Shown here one piece after another: positions 44,974-54,340 of a stretch of 64,000 nt of DNA (its first letter is position 1; every line of letters begins with the position of its first letter). The stretch spans positions 248,001-312,000 of the forward strand of contig NZ_JACHIF010000002.1 of assembly GCF_014203045.1 (NCBI RefSeq), given 5' to 3'. The notes beneath the pieces were generated by a model that was not told the DNA's origin, did no database searches, and was given only the letters and a program-made list of their open reading frames with translations. The stretch comes from Prosthecobacter dejongeii (GTDB lineage Bacteria; Verrucomicrobiota; Verrucomicrobiia; Verrucomicrobiales; Verrucomicrobiaceae). The position numbers were made by a program, and so were the translations under genes.

Positions 44974-45882
44974 ATGAGTGCATCCACCAGCGAACTCGCC
45001 ATCGGCATTGACCTCGGCGGCACCAACATCAAGGCCGCGCTCATTGAAAGAGGTACGGGCAGGCAGATCACGCATCTTTCGCGACCCACGCGGGATGGTG
45101 AGTTCGTGGAGGGTGTGCCCCAGTTTGCCCTCACCGTGCGCAGCATCGTGGCGGAGTTGGAAACACTCGCAGGAGGGCAAAAGCTGCCCGTGGGGCTGTC
45201 CGCTCCTGGTTTGGCCCATCCTGAGGGGCACTGCATTCAGTGGATGCCAGGGCGGATGCACGGGCTGGAGAAACTGGACTGGTCCACCTTTTTAAATCGG
45301 CAGGTGAATGTGCTCAATGACGCGCAGGCCGCCTTGTTAGGTGAGGTCTGGGTGGGGGCGGCGCAGGGCTGCCGGGATGTTTTCATGGTCACGCTAGGCA
45401 CAGGCGTGGGCGGGGCTATTTACAGCGGTGGGCGTTTGCTGAAAGGGACCCTGGGCCGCGCTGGGCACCTGGGCCACATCACCACAGATCTCAATGCCCC
45501 GGTGGATCTCTTTGGCACGCCGGGTAGCCTGGAGGTGGCCATCGGTAACAAGACCCTGCAAGCGCGCGGAAAAGGACAGTATGCCACCACGCATGCGCTG
45601 CTGGCGGCCTGTGCTGCTGGGGATGCTGATGCGGAAAAAATCTGGCTGGAGTCCGTGCGTCATCTCGCCGCAGGTCTGGCCAGTCTCATCAATGTGGTGG
45701 ACCCTGAGCTCATCATTCTAGGCGGCGGCATCGCCACGGGGGCAGGGGAACGTCTCTTGGAGCCTCTGGCCGTGTTTTTGGATCAGTATGAATGGCGACC
45801 CGGGGGCCATCAGGTACGGCTCGTGCTGGCAGCACTCGGTGACGATGCCGGAGCCTACGGAGCCGTGCATAGTCTGGGGTGA
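44974..45882 (+). CDS. ROK-family kinase (glucokinase-like) lacking the zinc motif
   Basis: A 302-residue sugar kinase/regulator-fold protein. It opens AIGIDLGGTNIKAALIERG (phosphate-1 motif), has the conserved NDAQAALLGE, GTGVGGAIYSGG (phosphate-2) and LIILGGGIATGAG (adenosine) segments. The ROK zinc motif with three cysteines after the GH histidine is missing: LGHITTDLNAPVDLFGTPGS stands in its place without cysteine. It probably phosphorylates a hexose, but loss of the zinc site makes the substrate uncertain. There is no DNA-binding domain. The frame is open to 44929, but the ATG at 44974 lies 7 bp after the SDR gene. Confidence 0.8.
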   Translation: MSASTSELAIGIDLGGTNIKAALIERGTGRQITHLSRPTRDGEFVEGVPQFALTVRSIVAELETLAGGQKLPVGLSAPGLAHPEGHCIQWMPGRMHGLEKLDWSTFLNRQVNVLNDAQAALLGEVWVGAAQGCRDVFMVTLGTGVGGAIYSGGRLLKGTLGRAGHLGHITTDLNAPVDLFGTPGSLEVAIGNKTLQARGKGQYATTHALLAACAAGDADAEKIWLESVRHLAAGLASLINVVDPELIILGGGIATGAGERLLEPLAVFLDQYEWRPGGHQVRLVLAALGDDAGAYGAVHSLG

Positions 45883-45941
45883 TCTGCCGATACGAATGCA
45901 TCTCTGTTTGACCCATCCAGGCTGCTCGCCAACCCTTCACC

Positions 45942-47216
45942 GTGGCTGATGTGAGTTCCCCCATAGATCGTGACCGCCTGCGTTCCAACCAATGGCGCAA
46001 GCTGCGCTCCATTCTCGTCAGCGTGAATGGCGCGGGGGGATTTTACGCCAACAAGTTTCAAGCCGCCAAAGTGGTCGTCTCGTCCATGGATGGAGTGGAG
46101 GATTTTATCCAGCAGGTGCCTTTCACTCTGAAGGAGGAGCTGCTGGCAGATCGCTTGGCTCACCCGCCCTTCGGCACGCATTTGACTCAGCCGCTGGAGT
46201 CCTACACCCGCTTTTGCCAGACCAGCGGCACCAGCAGCGGCCAGCCTGTGGCCTGGCTGGACACGCCAGAAAGCTGGGAGGCCATGCTGAAATGCTGGCG
46301 TCACGTCTATGACGGCGCGGATCTGGCGGCAGGCAAAGACCGCATCTTCTTCGCTTTTTCGTTCGGGCCCTTCCTGGGTTTTTGGACCGCGTATGAGGCG
46401 GCCAATGGGCACTACCTCACCCTCCCCAGCGGCGGTCTTTCCAGCCAGGCGCGTCTGGAAATGATGGCCCGTTATGGGGCCACCGTCCTGTGCTGCACGC
46501 CCACGTATGCCCTGCGCCTGGGCGAGATGATCGGCGAGGCCAGTGGAGTCGAGCACCTGTCTCTGCGCGTGCAGAAAATCATCGTCGCTGGCGAGCCCGG
46601 TGGCAGCATCCCTGAGGTCCGTGCCCGCATTGAAAAACTGTGGAATGCCCGTGTGTATGATCACCATGGCATGACGGAGGTGGGCCCCGTGAGTTATGAA
46701 ACCACCGCCGTTCCGGGCCAGCTCGTGGTCATTGAAGAGGCCTATTTGGCCGAGGTGATTGATCCCGCCACCGGTCTGGAAGTGAACGAAGGCGAGTGTG
46801 GGGAACTGGTGCTCACCACGCTGGATCGCACTGCGGGGCCGCTGCTGCGCTACCGCACGGGGGACTGGGTGAAAAAACGCCTCTGGCAGGGCCGCTTAGC
46901 TCTGGAAGGCGGCGTTCTAAGCCGTGTAGATGACATGGTGGTGGTGCGGGGGGTGAACGTGTACCCCAGCGCGGTCGAGGCCGTGGTGCGGCAGTTTAGT
47001 GAGATCGTCGAATTCATGGTGGAACAGCGCAAGGTGGATGCCATGGACGAGATCGAGCTTCTCATCGAAGTGCCGGGCAATGTTTCCAAGGCCCTGATCA
47101 AACGGCTGGAGGCCAAGCTACGGGATACTTTCTCCATGCGCATCCCCGTGCGGCTGGTGGAGGCAGACAGCCTGCCGCGACATGAGTTCAAGGCCAAACG
47201 CTGGCGCAAGGTATGA
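45942..47216 (+). CDS. Phenylacetate-CoA ligase-like AMP-binding enzyme
   Basis: A 424-residue adenylate-forming enzyme of the PaaK-like group. The ATP-binding Thr/Ser/Gly-rich loop is TSGTSSGQPVAW near residue 95, YDHHGMTEVGPVSYE near 240 is the second motif, LRYRTGDWV near 305 is the third, and VRGVNVYPSAVEAVV near 330 is typical of PaaK. It should activate a carboxylic acid as an acyl-adenylate, perhaps to an acyl-CoA. It starts with GTG and ends in a 4-bp overlap with the next gene. No phenylacetate catabolism genes are nearby. Confidence 0.8.
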   Translation: MADVSSPIDRDRLRSNQWRKLRSILVSVNGAGGFYANKFQAAKVVVSSMDGVEDFIQQVPFTLKEELLADRLAHPPFGTHLTQPLESYTRFCQTSGTSSGQPVAWLDTPESWEAMLKCWRHVYDGADLAAGKDRIFFAFSFGPFLGFWTAYEAANGHYLTLPSGGLSSQARLEMMARYGATVLCCTPTYALRLGEMIGEASGVEHLSLRVQKIIVAGEPGGSIPEVRARIEKLWNARVYDHHGMTEVGPVSYETTAVPGQLVVIEEAYLAEVIDPATGLEVNEGECGELVLTTLDRTAGPLLRYRTGDWVKKRLWQGRLALEGGVLSRVDDMVVVRGVNVYPSAVEAVVRQFSEIVEFMVEQRKVDAMDEIELLIEVPGNVSKALIKRLEAKLRDTFSMRIPVRLVEADSLPRHEFKAKRWRKV

Positions 47217-49507
47217 TTCAACACCGCATGGAAGGATTCGTGTGGGCTTGGCCGTTATGGATACCAGCCTGCATGCACCCGCGCCTTCCTTTGTTCCTTT
47301 CCTTCAGCTTGGCCCTGGCCTGTCCAGCGGCAGATCCCCTGCCTGGGCATTCGCAGCACGGGGAGGCCTTCAATGAGGGGCCACGACAGGCAGCGGTCTT
47401 GATGCCGGGCACGGGCAAGGTGGACTTTAAAATCTCCACCAAGAACGCTGAAGCGCAGAAGTTTTTCAATCAAGGCGTCGGCCAGCTTCATGGCTTTTGG
47501 TATTACGAGGCAGAGCGTTCCTTTCGACAGGTGGCGCTTTTGGATCAAGACTGCGCCATGGCCTACTGGGGCCTGACGATGGCCAACGTCAACAACGAGG
47601 CGCGGGCGAAGCAGTTCATCAAAAAAGCCACCGCGCTGAAGGAGAAGGCGACGGCGCGTGAGAAGCTATGGATCGCCACCCTGGAGACTTTTTACAAAGA
47701 GGACAAACGGGATAAAAAACAGCGCGCTTTGGATTTCATTCGCGACCTGGAAACCATCGTCCAGGAGCATGGCGATGACGTGGAGGCAAAGGCCTTCCTG
47801 GCCTGGAAAATCTGGCATGCCAAGGGTGATGCACCCCTCTCCAGTCCCATGGCGCTCAATGCCCTGTTGGATCAAGTTTTCGCCGCCAATCCAGAGCATC
47901 CCGCGCACCACTACCGCATCCACCTCTGGGATGGGCCCAAGCCTGGACAAGCCCTGAAATCCGCTGCGCAGAATGGCCAGATCGCCCCGGCCATCGCCCA
48001 CATGTGGCACATGTCTGGGCACACCTTTTCCAAGCTGAAACGTCCGGACGATGCGGCCTGGCAGCAGGAGGCCAGCACTCGCGTGGACCACGCCTACATG
48101 ATCCAAAACTGGATCCTGCCAGACCAGATCCACAACTACGCTCACAATGAAGAATGGCTGGTGCGCACCTACAATGAACTGGGTCGTGCCAAAGATGCCC
48201 TCGGCCTAGCCAAAAGTCTGATCAGCAATCCACGCCACCCCAAGTATAACAACCTGGGCAAAGGCAGCGCCAACTATGGTCCTCTCCGCCTCATTGATAC
48301 ACTGACAAAATGGGAACTGTGGGACGAGGTGCTGACGCTCACCGATGGCCCCCTTCTCAAAGCGGTGGACCACGACCCAATCGAAATCGCTCGCCTTGAG
48401 GCTCGTGCTCTGGCGTTTTATGACAAGGGGGATCTCAAATCTCTCGAAGCCGACATCACCCAGCTCCAAGAACTGAATCGCAAAGCCATCGCAAAAGCCA
48501 AGGTCGCAGCGGAGAAAGCCAAAGCGGACAAGGCCAAAGAAGCTGGCAAAGCCAAAGCAACGAAGGGGAACGAGGCCAAGCCTAAAACCCCTGAAGTCGT
48601 CACCAAGGAAAAACCCAATGAAGGCCCCGCTGTGAGCACCCTCAAGGAATTGCGGGCGCTGAAAGCCATCCTTTCGAAAAGCAAAGATGCCGCCAAAGTC
48701 TTGGACGCTGCCACCTCCATGCCGCCTGAGCGGGCTGCCTTTCTGTGGCTGACCTTAGGCGACAAAAAGAAGGCAGAGGAAGACATCAAAGAGTTTCCTC
48801 AAGACCTCGCAGGCTTTGCGGCGAAGGCGGAACTGCTAGCTGCGGTAGGCAAAAAAGACGAGGCCAAAAAAGCTCTCGAGCAGGCTGGCAAGCTCGCCTT
48901 TGCCATGGACCAGGACCTGCCTCTAGCTAAGCGCCTCACCTCCCTGGCCCCGACTCTAGGGATCAAAGATAACTGGCAGGCCACTGCCCCTGAGCGCAAA
49001 GACAGCGGCGTGCGCCCTGCGCTGGATACATTAGGCCCCATGCACTGGCAGCCTCCGGTGGGGCCGAAGTGGGAGGCGTTGACGCTGGAGGGCAAAACGG
49101 TGGCCAGTTCCTCTTTGGAGGGCAAACCACACCTCCTGCTTTTCTACCTCGGCAGTGCCTGCACGCACTGCATGACCCAGATCAATGCCTTCTCCAAAGT
49201 CTCTTCCGATTTCGAAAAAGCCGGCATTCAAATGGCGGCTATCACTCTGGAGCCCATGTCTCTGGCTGGACGCATCACGGAGCAGATGACCACGAAAAAG
49301 CTGCCGCCTTTCCCCATCTATTGCGACCCGAGCCTCGCCATGTTCAAGACCTTCAAAGCCTACGACGATTTTGAAGACGAGCCCCTGCACGCCGCCGTTT
49401 TGGTGGATGCCCAGGGGCGCCTGCGCTGGTGGGATGTGAGTTGGGAACCCTTCACCGATACCAAATTCCTGCTGGAGGAATCCCAACGTTTGTTAGGGCT
49501 GGAGTGA
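47213..49507 (+). CDS. Exported TPR protein with C-terminal redoxin domain
   Basis: A 764-residue protein. After an N-terminal hydrophobic export signal (about 10-40) comes a TPR-rich region (about 75-430; for example FFNQGVGQLHGFWYYEAERS and MAYWGLTMAN). Residues about 420-480 are a Lys/Ala/Glu-rich, probably coiled linker. The C-terminal ~150 residues form a thioredoxin/AhpC-like redoxin with a CxxC in GSACTHCMTQI and the cis-proline-side stretch FPIYCDPSLAMF. It is the last gene of the SDR-ROK-PaaK run, coupled to the ligase by an ATGA overlap. The function is unknown, perhaps a periplasmic thiol-linked process. Confidence 0.75.
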   Translation: MIQHRMEGFVWAWPLWIPACMHPRLPLFLSFSLALACPAADPLPGHSQHGEAFNEGPRQAAVLMPGTGKVDFKISTKNAEAQKFFNQGVGQLHGFWYYEAERSFRQVALLDQDCAMAYWGLTMANVNNEARAKQFIKKATALKEKATAREKLWIATLETFYKEDKRDKKQRALDFIRDLETIVQEHGDDVEAKAFLAWKIWHAKGDAPLSSPMALNALLDQVFAANPEHPAHHYRIHLWDGPKPGQALKSAAQNGQIAPAIAHMWHMSGHTFSKLKRPDDAAWQQEASTRVDHAYMIQNWILPDQIHNYAHNEEWLVRTYNELGRAKDALGLAKSLISNPRHPKYNNLGKGSANYGPLRLIDTLTKWELWDEVLTLTDGPLLKAVDHDPIEIARLEARALAFYDKGDLKSLEADITQLQELNRKAIAKAKVAAEKAKADKAKEAGKAKATKGNEAKPKTPEVVTKEKPNEGPAVSTLKELRALKAILSKSKDAAKVLDAATSMPPERAAFLWLTLGDKKKAEEDIKEFPQDLAGFAAKAELLAAVGKKDEAKKALEQAGKLAFAMDQDLPLAKRLTSLAPTLGIKDNWQATAPERKDSGVRPALDTLGPMHWQPPVGPKWEALTLEGKTVASSSLEGKPHLLLFYLGSACTHCMTQINAFSKVSSDFEKAGIQMAAITLEPMSLAGRITEQMTTKKLPPFPIYCDPSLAMFKTFKAYDDFEDEPLHAAVLVDAQGRLRWWDVSWEPFTDTKFLLEESQRLLGLE

Positions 49508-49690
49508 TCCAGGGCGCAGGCGTCTGCACGACCGATTCCTGTATTAATGTGCCCAGCTAGCTGCTGAGGTGGGCGCATGGCATGACCGATGCTTTGCTGG
49601 TTAGGCATCCCCCCAAACGTCTTGTGAAAAACCGGGTTCCCCCACGGCGGGAAGTCCACGGATGCGAGTCAAGGATGGGGGCATTCCGTT

Positions 49691-52600
49691 ATGAAATTCC
49701 CCGTGCACCCTGCCACCCACCTCTCTTCTGCGTGGATTCGGTCTTCCAGTGTGGCCCTTCTATTGCTCTGCCAAACCTACTTGGCACTGCCCCCTCGACT
49801 AGAAGCCCAGGTACTGACCTGGGATGCCGCCCCAGGAACTCCGGGTTTACAAAATGGCAACGGGACCTGGAATACCTCCGTGGCAAACTGGCTTGACTCT
49901 TTGAATGCCAATGTTTTGTGGGGGAATACGGGGCTGGAAACGGCCCAGTTCGGCAGCACCACGCCTGCGGCTGCCAATACCGTCACCATCGCCACCAACA
50001 TGAATTTGAAGGGCATGAATTTCCTGGCGCTGGGCACCGCCACCCCCGTCGCGGGCCAGCAATATGCCCTCAATGGTGCTGCGGCCAACACGGTGTTGAA
50101 CTTCGGCGATGGCGGCCTCATCCAGTTCGCGGACTTTTCCTCGGGTGGATCTCAGTTCGTGAGTTTTGGGACCAACCTCGCTTTCCAGGGTAGCAATCTG
50201 ACACTCCAGAAGAGTGGCGGCACGGCCACCCAGTTTGTGAACTTGAACATGCTCTCCAACCCGAATCTCACGGGCATGTTAACCATCGGCAGCTATGTCT
50301 ATGCAGGCATCGCAGCCCAGGCAACGATCTCGAATGTCAGTGGCATCACGATCCGTAACAATGGCACTCTGACGCTAGGCGGAACTGGCAATTATACCAT
50401 GCCCATCACCGCCTCCGGATTTGCCAATACTTACGCAGCCATTCGCGTGACAGGGAATGGGGTCACTCTTTCTGGTGGCATCACCATGACAGGCAGCACG
50501 GGTGTGCTCATGCACTCCACCAATACGGGCATGGTCATCAATGCCCCGATCACGGATGGTGGGTCGGGGTATGCCTTTCACCGTTTTACTCTAACCAAAA
50601 GTGATGGGACGGTGACGCTCAGTGCGGCGAATACTTACGGTGGAAATACCGTCCTGGGTCGCAACAGCTCTGGCTATACGGGGGGCATCACCGTGCTGGA
50701 CTACGCTGCTGCCACGGCTCCTCAGCAGGACATCCTTTACAATGGCCTGACCACCCCCGGCGGGCTGGATCTCCTGGGGAGCAACATCGGCAGCTCCGTG
50801 CTCATGCTGACAGGTAAAGCGGGCACCATCAACTCCCAGCGCCTAGGCAACATCAGCGTTCAGGGATTTCGTTCCTCCATTGAGCTCACCTCGGGCACAG
50901 GTGGGGAAATGAACCTCAGCTTTGGCACTTTGAGCCGGACGACTACGGGCACTGTTGCCTTCACCGCACCAGCCTCGGGCAGCATCACCACCAGCATGGC
51001 AGATACGGTTTTAGGTCCATGGGCCACTTATAGATCGGGCGTGGGTCTAGGAACCTGGGCGCAGGTTTCTGGCGGTGTTTTGACAAATTTCAGTGGTGCC
51101 ACACCGGCGGTAACGGCCGTGCCTGTCACCAGCGATGCCACGTCACATCTCAGGTTAGATAGCAGCTCCACCGGACCCCTGAACCAGACGGGTGCGCTGG
51201 CAAACCTCGCCACACTTTCCATGGCGGATACCCAGGTGGATAGGACGGTCCTCACGGGGGCGGGAAATACTCTGCGCCTGGGCGTGGTGGGTGGCGTTCA
51301 AATCACCTCGAACGCGAAAAACCTCACCATCGGCCAGCTAGGCGTCGCCAGTTCCCTTTCTGCGGGTGGCGCTAGTGCTGGCACGGGGCAACTGTTCCTA
51401 ACCAATCATTCGAATAGCTCCCTGCTCACCATTCACTCAGGGATCACGAATAATGCTGGCGGGGGTGCTGTGACCCTCTTGGTCAATGGCTCTGCTGGTG
51501 CCACGACCCTTCTGACGGGTGCCAGCAGTCATACAGGTGGCACGGTGGTCGCCAGCGGTGCATTGGAACTGCGAAATGGAGCTGCTCTCGGCACCACGGG
51601 CGGCACCATCAATGTGATCGAAGGGGGCTCTTTACGCTTCTCCAATGGCATCACCTTCAGCCGCCCGCTCACGCTTTCAGGGCTGGGGACCAGCACCACG
51701 GTGGATGGTGTCCTTCGCAATGTCAGTGGGAATAACACTCTGACAGGGCTGATGACTCTAGTGGGAAATTCCACGTTCACTTCCGATGCCGGTCTGCTGA
51801 CTATCCAGTCTGCTACCCCAGCGACCAATGCCATCACAGGCACGGTGAATTTAAATCTTGGCGGGCGTGGGGACATGGCCATCCATGGCCGCATCGGCAT
51901 CGGCACCGGGCTGCTGACCAAGACTGGCAATGGCAGCCTAACTTTGGGTGGGGATAATAATTTCACGGGCGTTCTCACCATCAGCGCCGGGGTGCTGCGG
52001 CCCACTCATGCCAATGCCCTCGGTGTTTCAGGCAGCACCTTTGGCTCCACCGTGATCAGTGCGGGCGCAGCCATGGAACTGGCAGGGGGCATCACTTTAG
52101 CTGCCGAGCCCATCTCCATCTCCAGTCTCGGGGTGGCGAACAATGGCGGCATCCGCAATGTCAGTGGAAACAACACCCTCACGGCGCTCATCACTCTGGG
52201 CGGTGTCACCACCATCCGCATCCAGTCAGACAGTGGCAAACTTATTTTTGATGCGCCCACTGGAGCTGCCATCACACAAACTGCCACGACGGCCCGCGTG
52301 CTGGTGCTGGCTGGAGCTGGCAATATGGATGTGCTGGACCCCATCACCCGCACGAGCACAGGCGCATTGACGATTGTGAAAGAGGGCAACGGCACCGTCA
52401 TGCTGGCATCCTCTGTCGGAAACACCATCACCACGCTGAATGGTGGGGCTTTGCACCTGGACTTCAGTGCGGCCACCAGCCCCACTACGAACATCCTGCA
52501 CAGTGGCATCGCGACGCCCAATGAACTCAACCTCAATAGCGGTACCCTGCTCATCACAGGCAAGAGTGGCGCTAGCAACAGCCAAGCTTTTGGCCCGGTG

Positions 52601-54268
52601 GTGCCTACGGGCGTGAATACCGCGCATGGGGGGTCCAGCTACATCACCGTGGCGCAGAATGGGGCCACTCGGGTAGATCTCTCCTTTGGCAGTTTCACTC
52701 GTGGCGTCGGTGGCATCGTGGGTATCACTCGACCTGCCACGGGCAGCCTCACGACGACGGGTGGCGCGGACAATGCCATTTTTACTTCCTCTCTCGGCGC
52801 GCCTTACCTTTGGTCACTCGATGCCGCTGCTGGAGATGAATGGTTAGGCTCCACGGCCATCAGTGGCGGTGTGAGGCAGATCGTCCCCCTCTCAGCCCTG
52901 CCTTCTGGGGGCTACACTCCTTCCACCGCTACCGCATTGGTGGGCAATGCCAACATCACATTGGGAGAAGGCACGACTACCTTGGGAGCGAACACCACCA
53001 TCACCAGCCTGCGCTTTGGCCAGGCCCAGGCGACCACCGTCACCCAGGATGTGAGCGGACGCGTTTTGACTGTCGGCGGCATCCTAGTTTCCAGCACGGT
53101 GGGAAACTTCACCCAGACGATTTCCACCAGCACGCTGAAGTCGCCGGATGCCGGGGCCAACAATGATTTGCCCATCATTCAAAACAACACTGCTGCACCT
53201 CTGGTGATCAATTCCGCCATCATCAATGCCACCGGTTTCGGCACCACGGTGACCAAAGGTGGGCTTGGCACTCTGGTGATGCGCGGTGCCAGCACCTACA
53301 CGGGCAGCACCCGTGTGCATGAAGGCATCCTGCATCTGCAAGCTGGGTCCATCAGCTCCAATACGGAGTTCCTGCTGGGTTCGGGCGAGCGCAGTGGCAA
53401 GATCATCCTCGGCATCGGCAGCACGGCTTATAATACCACGGTGGACTGGTTACAGGTCATGGGCACAGGCACAGATAACCGCATCGTCGGCGGGGCCAGT
53501 GTCATCTCCACGCTGATGGTGGATAACGTCACGTCTAACAACAACTTCCGCGCGGGTTTCCTCGGCGGACCAGCCGAGAACGAGAACAATCTCTCCCTCT
53601 CCGTGAACGATGTCGCCACTGTCAGCACCGCCACGGTGCCGACGACGATGTTCCTGCCCCTGGGGCCTGCGAACACTTATGCCGGCCAGACCCTCATCCG
53701 CAATGCCACGGTGGAAGCCTCGGTGCTGGCGAATCAAGGCACTGCCAGTTCTCTGGGCACCGGTGCCAGCAATGGAGTCATCGAGATGGCCAGTGGCGGC
53801 AACAGCACGGTTCTTCATATCATCGGGGCGCTGCGTTACGTGGGCAGTGTGGATGCCAGCACAGATCGGCCCATTCAGATCGCCAACTCCGTGAGCACAG
53901 TGCAGACCCTTTTGGCGGTGCTGGAAAACAATGGCGTCGGCAGCGTGAAGTTCACCGCACCCTTCACCTCCACAGGTACCAATCTCACTGCCACACGCAC
54001 CCTGCGTCTTACCGGAACCAACTTGGGAGCGAATGAAATCGTTAGCGTGGGGAACAACGGCAGTGTCGGCACCGTGCTGCAAAAGGCGGGCTTAGGCACC
54101 TGGATAATCACGGGCGACAGCACCCACAGTGGCGGCACACTGGTGGATGCGGGTGCGCTTTTAGTGAGTAACGCCACGGGCAGTGGTTCCGCCACAGGCA
54201 CAGGCAATGTCACCGTAGCTGCAGGGGCTACCTTGGGCGGCAGTGGCCAAAAACGCGAAAAAACTTGA
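49691..54268 (+). CDS. Autotransporter-associated beta-strand repeat protein, 3' end lost to prophage insertion
   Basis: A 1525-residue exported protein with a signal peptide (about residues 1-38) and a Gly/Thr/Asn/Ala-rich beta-helix body. PATR-type units are clear, for example LTKTGNGSLTLGGDNNFTG and VTKGGLGTLVMRGASTYTG and QKAGLGTWIITGDSTHSGG. Such surface proteins normally end with an SGTIxG-type segment plus a sorting or autotransporter domain. Here the reading breaks directly after ATLGGSG and ends QKREKT, within sequence belonging to the adjacent prophage end. The C-terminal domain is therefore missing from this side of the insertion. Native sequence ends near 54248. Confidence 0.85.
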   Translation: MKFPVHPATHLSSAWIRSSSVALLLLCQTYLALPPRLEAQVLTWDAAPGTPGLQNGNGTWNTSVANWLDSLNANVLWGNTGLETAQFGSTTPAAANTVTIATNMNLKGMNFLALGTATPVAGQQYALNGAAANTVLNFGDGGLIQFADFSSGGSQFVSFGTNLAFQGSNLTLQKSGGTATQFVNLNMLSNPNLTGMLTIGSYVYAGIAAQATISNVSGITIRNNGTLTLGGTGNYTMPITASGFANTYAAIRVTGNGVTLSGGITMTGSTGVLMHSTNTGMVINAPITDGGSGYAFHRFTLTKSDGTVTLSAANTYGGNTVLGRNSSGYTGGITVLDYAAATAPQQDILYNGLTTPGGLDLLGSNIGSSVLMLTGKAGTINSQRLGNISVQGFRSSIELTSGTGGEMNLSFGTLSRTTTGTVAFTAPASGSITTSMADTVLGPWATYRSGVGLGTWAQVSGGVLTNFSGATPAVTAVPVTSDATSHLRLDSSSTGPLNQTGALANLATLSMADTQVDRTVLTGAGNTLRLGVVGGVQITSNAKNLTIGQLGVASSLSAGGASAGTGQLFLTNHSNSSLLTIHSGITNNAGGGAVTLLVNGSAGATTLLTGASSHTGGTVVASGALELRNGAALGTTGGTINVIEGGSLRFSNGITFSRPLTLSGLGTSTTVDGVLRNVSGNNTLTGLMTLVGNSTFTSDAGLLTIQSATPATNAITGTVNLNLGGRGDMAIHGRIGIGTGLLTKTGNGSLTLGGDNNFTGVLTISAGVLRPTHANALGVSGSTFGSTVISAGAAMELAGGITLAAEPISISSLGVANNGGIRNVSGNNTLTALITLGGVTTIRIQSDSGKLIFDAPTGAAITQTATTARVLVLAGAGNMDVLDPITRTSTGALTIVKEGNGTVMLASSVGNTITTLNGGALHLDFSAATSPTTNILHSGIATPNELNLNSGTLLITGKSGASNSQAFGPVVPTGVNTAHGGSSYITVAQNGATRVDLSFGSFTRGVGGIVGITRPATGSLTTTGGADNAIFTSSLGAPYLWSLDAAAGDEWLGSTAISGGVRQIVPLSALPSGGYTPSTATALVGNANITLGEGTTTLGANTTITSLRFGQAQATTVTQDVSGRVLTVGGILVSSTVGNFTQTISTSTLKSPDAGANNDLPIIQNNTAAPLVINSAIINATGFGTTVTKGGLGTLVMRGASTYTGSTRVHEGILHLQAGSISSNTEFLLGSGERSGKIILGIGSTAYNTTVDWLQVMGTGTDNRIVGGASVISTLMVDNVTSNNNFRAGFLGGPAENENNLSLSVNDVATVSTATVPTTMFLPLGPANTYAGQTLIRNATVEASVLANQGTASSLGTGASNGVIEMASGGNSTVLHIIGALRYVGSVDASTDRPIQIANSVSTVQTLLAVLENNGVGSVKFTAPFTSTGTNLTATRTLRLTGTNLGANEIVSVGNNGSVGTVLQKAGLGTWIITGDSTHSGGTLVDAGALLVSNATGSGSATGTGNVTVAAGATLGGSGQKREKT

Positions 54269-54340
54269 TACACAAAATTAAAATTCGCGAAAAGGGTCCA
54301 ATTTAAAAACCCAGCAAAAAGCCAAAAGGGTCAAGGGTTT
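54250..54340 (-). repeat. Prophage end with three spaced copies of a transposase-site-like motif
   Basis: Three direct repeats read on the plus strand: ACGCGAAAAAACTT at 54253, TTCGCGAAAAGGGTCC at 54284, and AAGCCAAAAGGGTCAA at 54319. The motif starts are 32 and 34 bp apart, about three helical turns. Mu-like phages carry comparable multi-copy transposase-binding sites at their ends. This 60-bp non-coding stretch lies between the broken host gene and the portal stop codon. The exact terminal bases cannot be fixed from one end; a TG at 54244-54245 could be the terminal dinucleotide. Confidence 0.55.
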
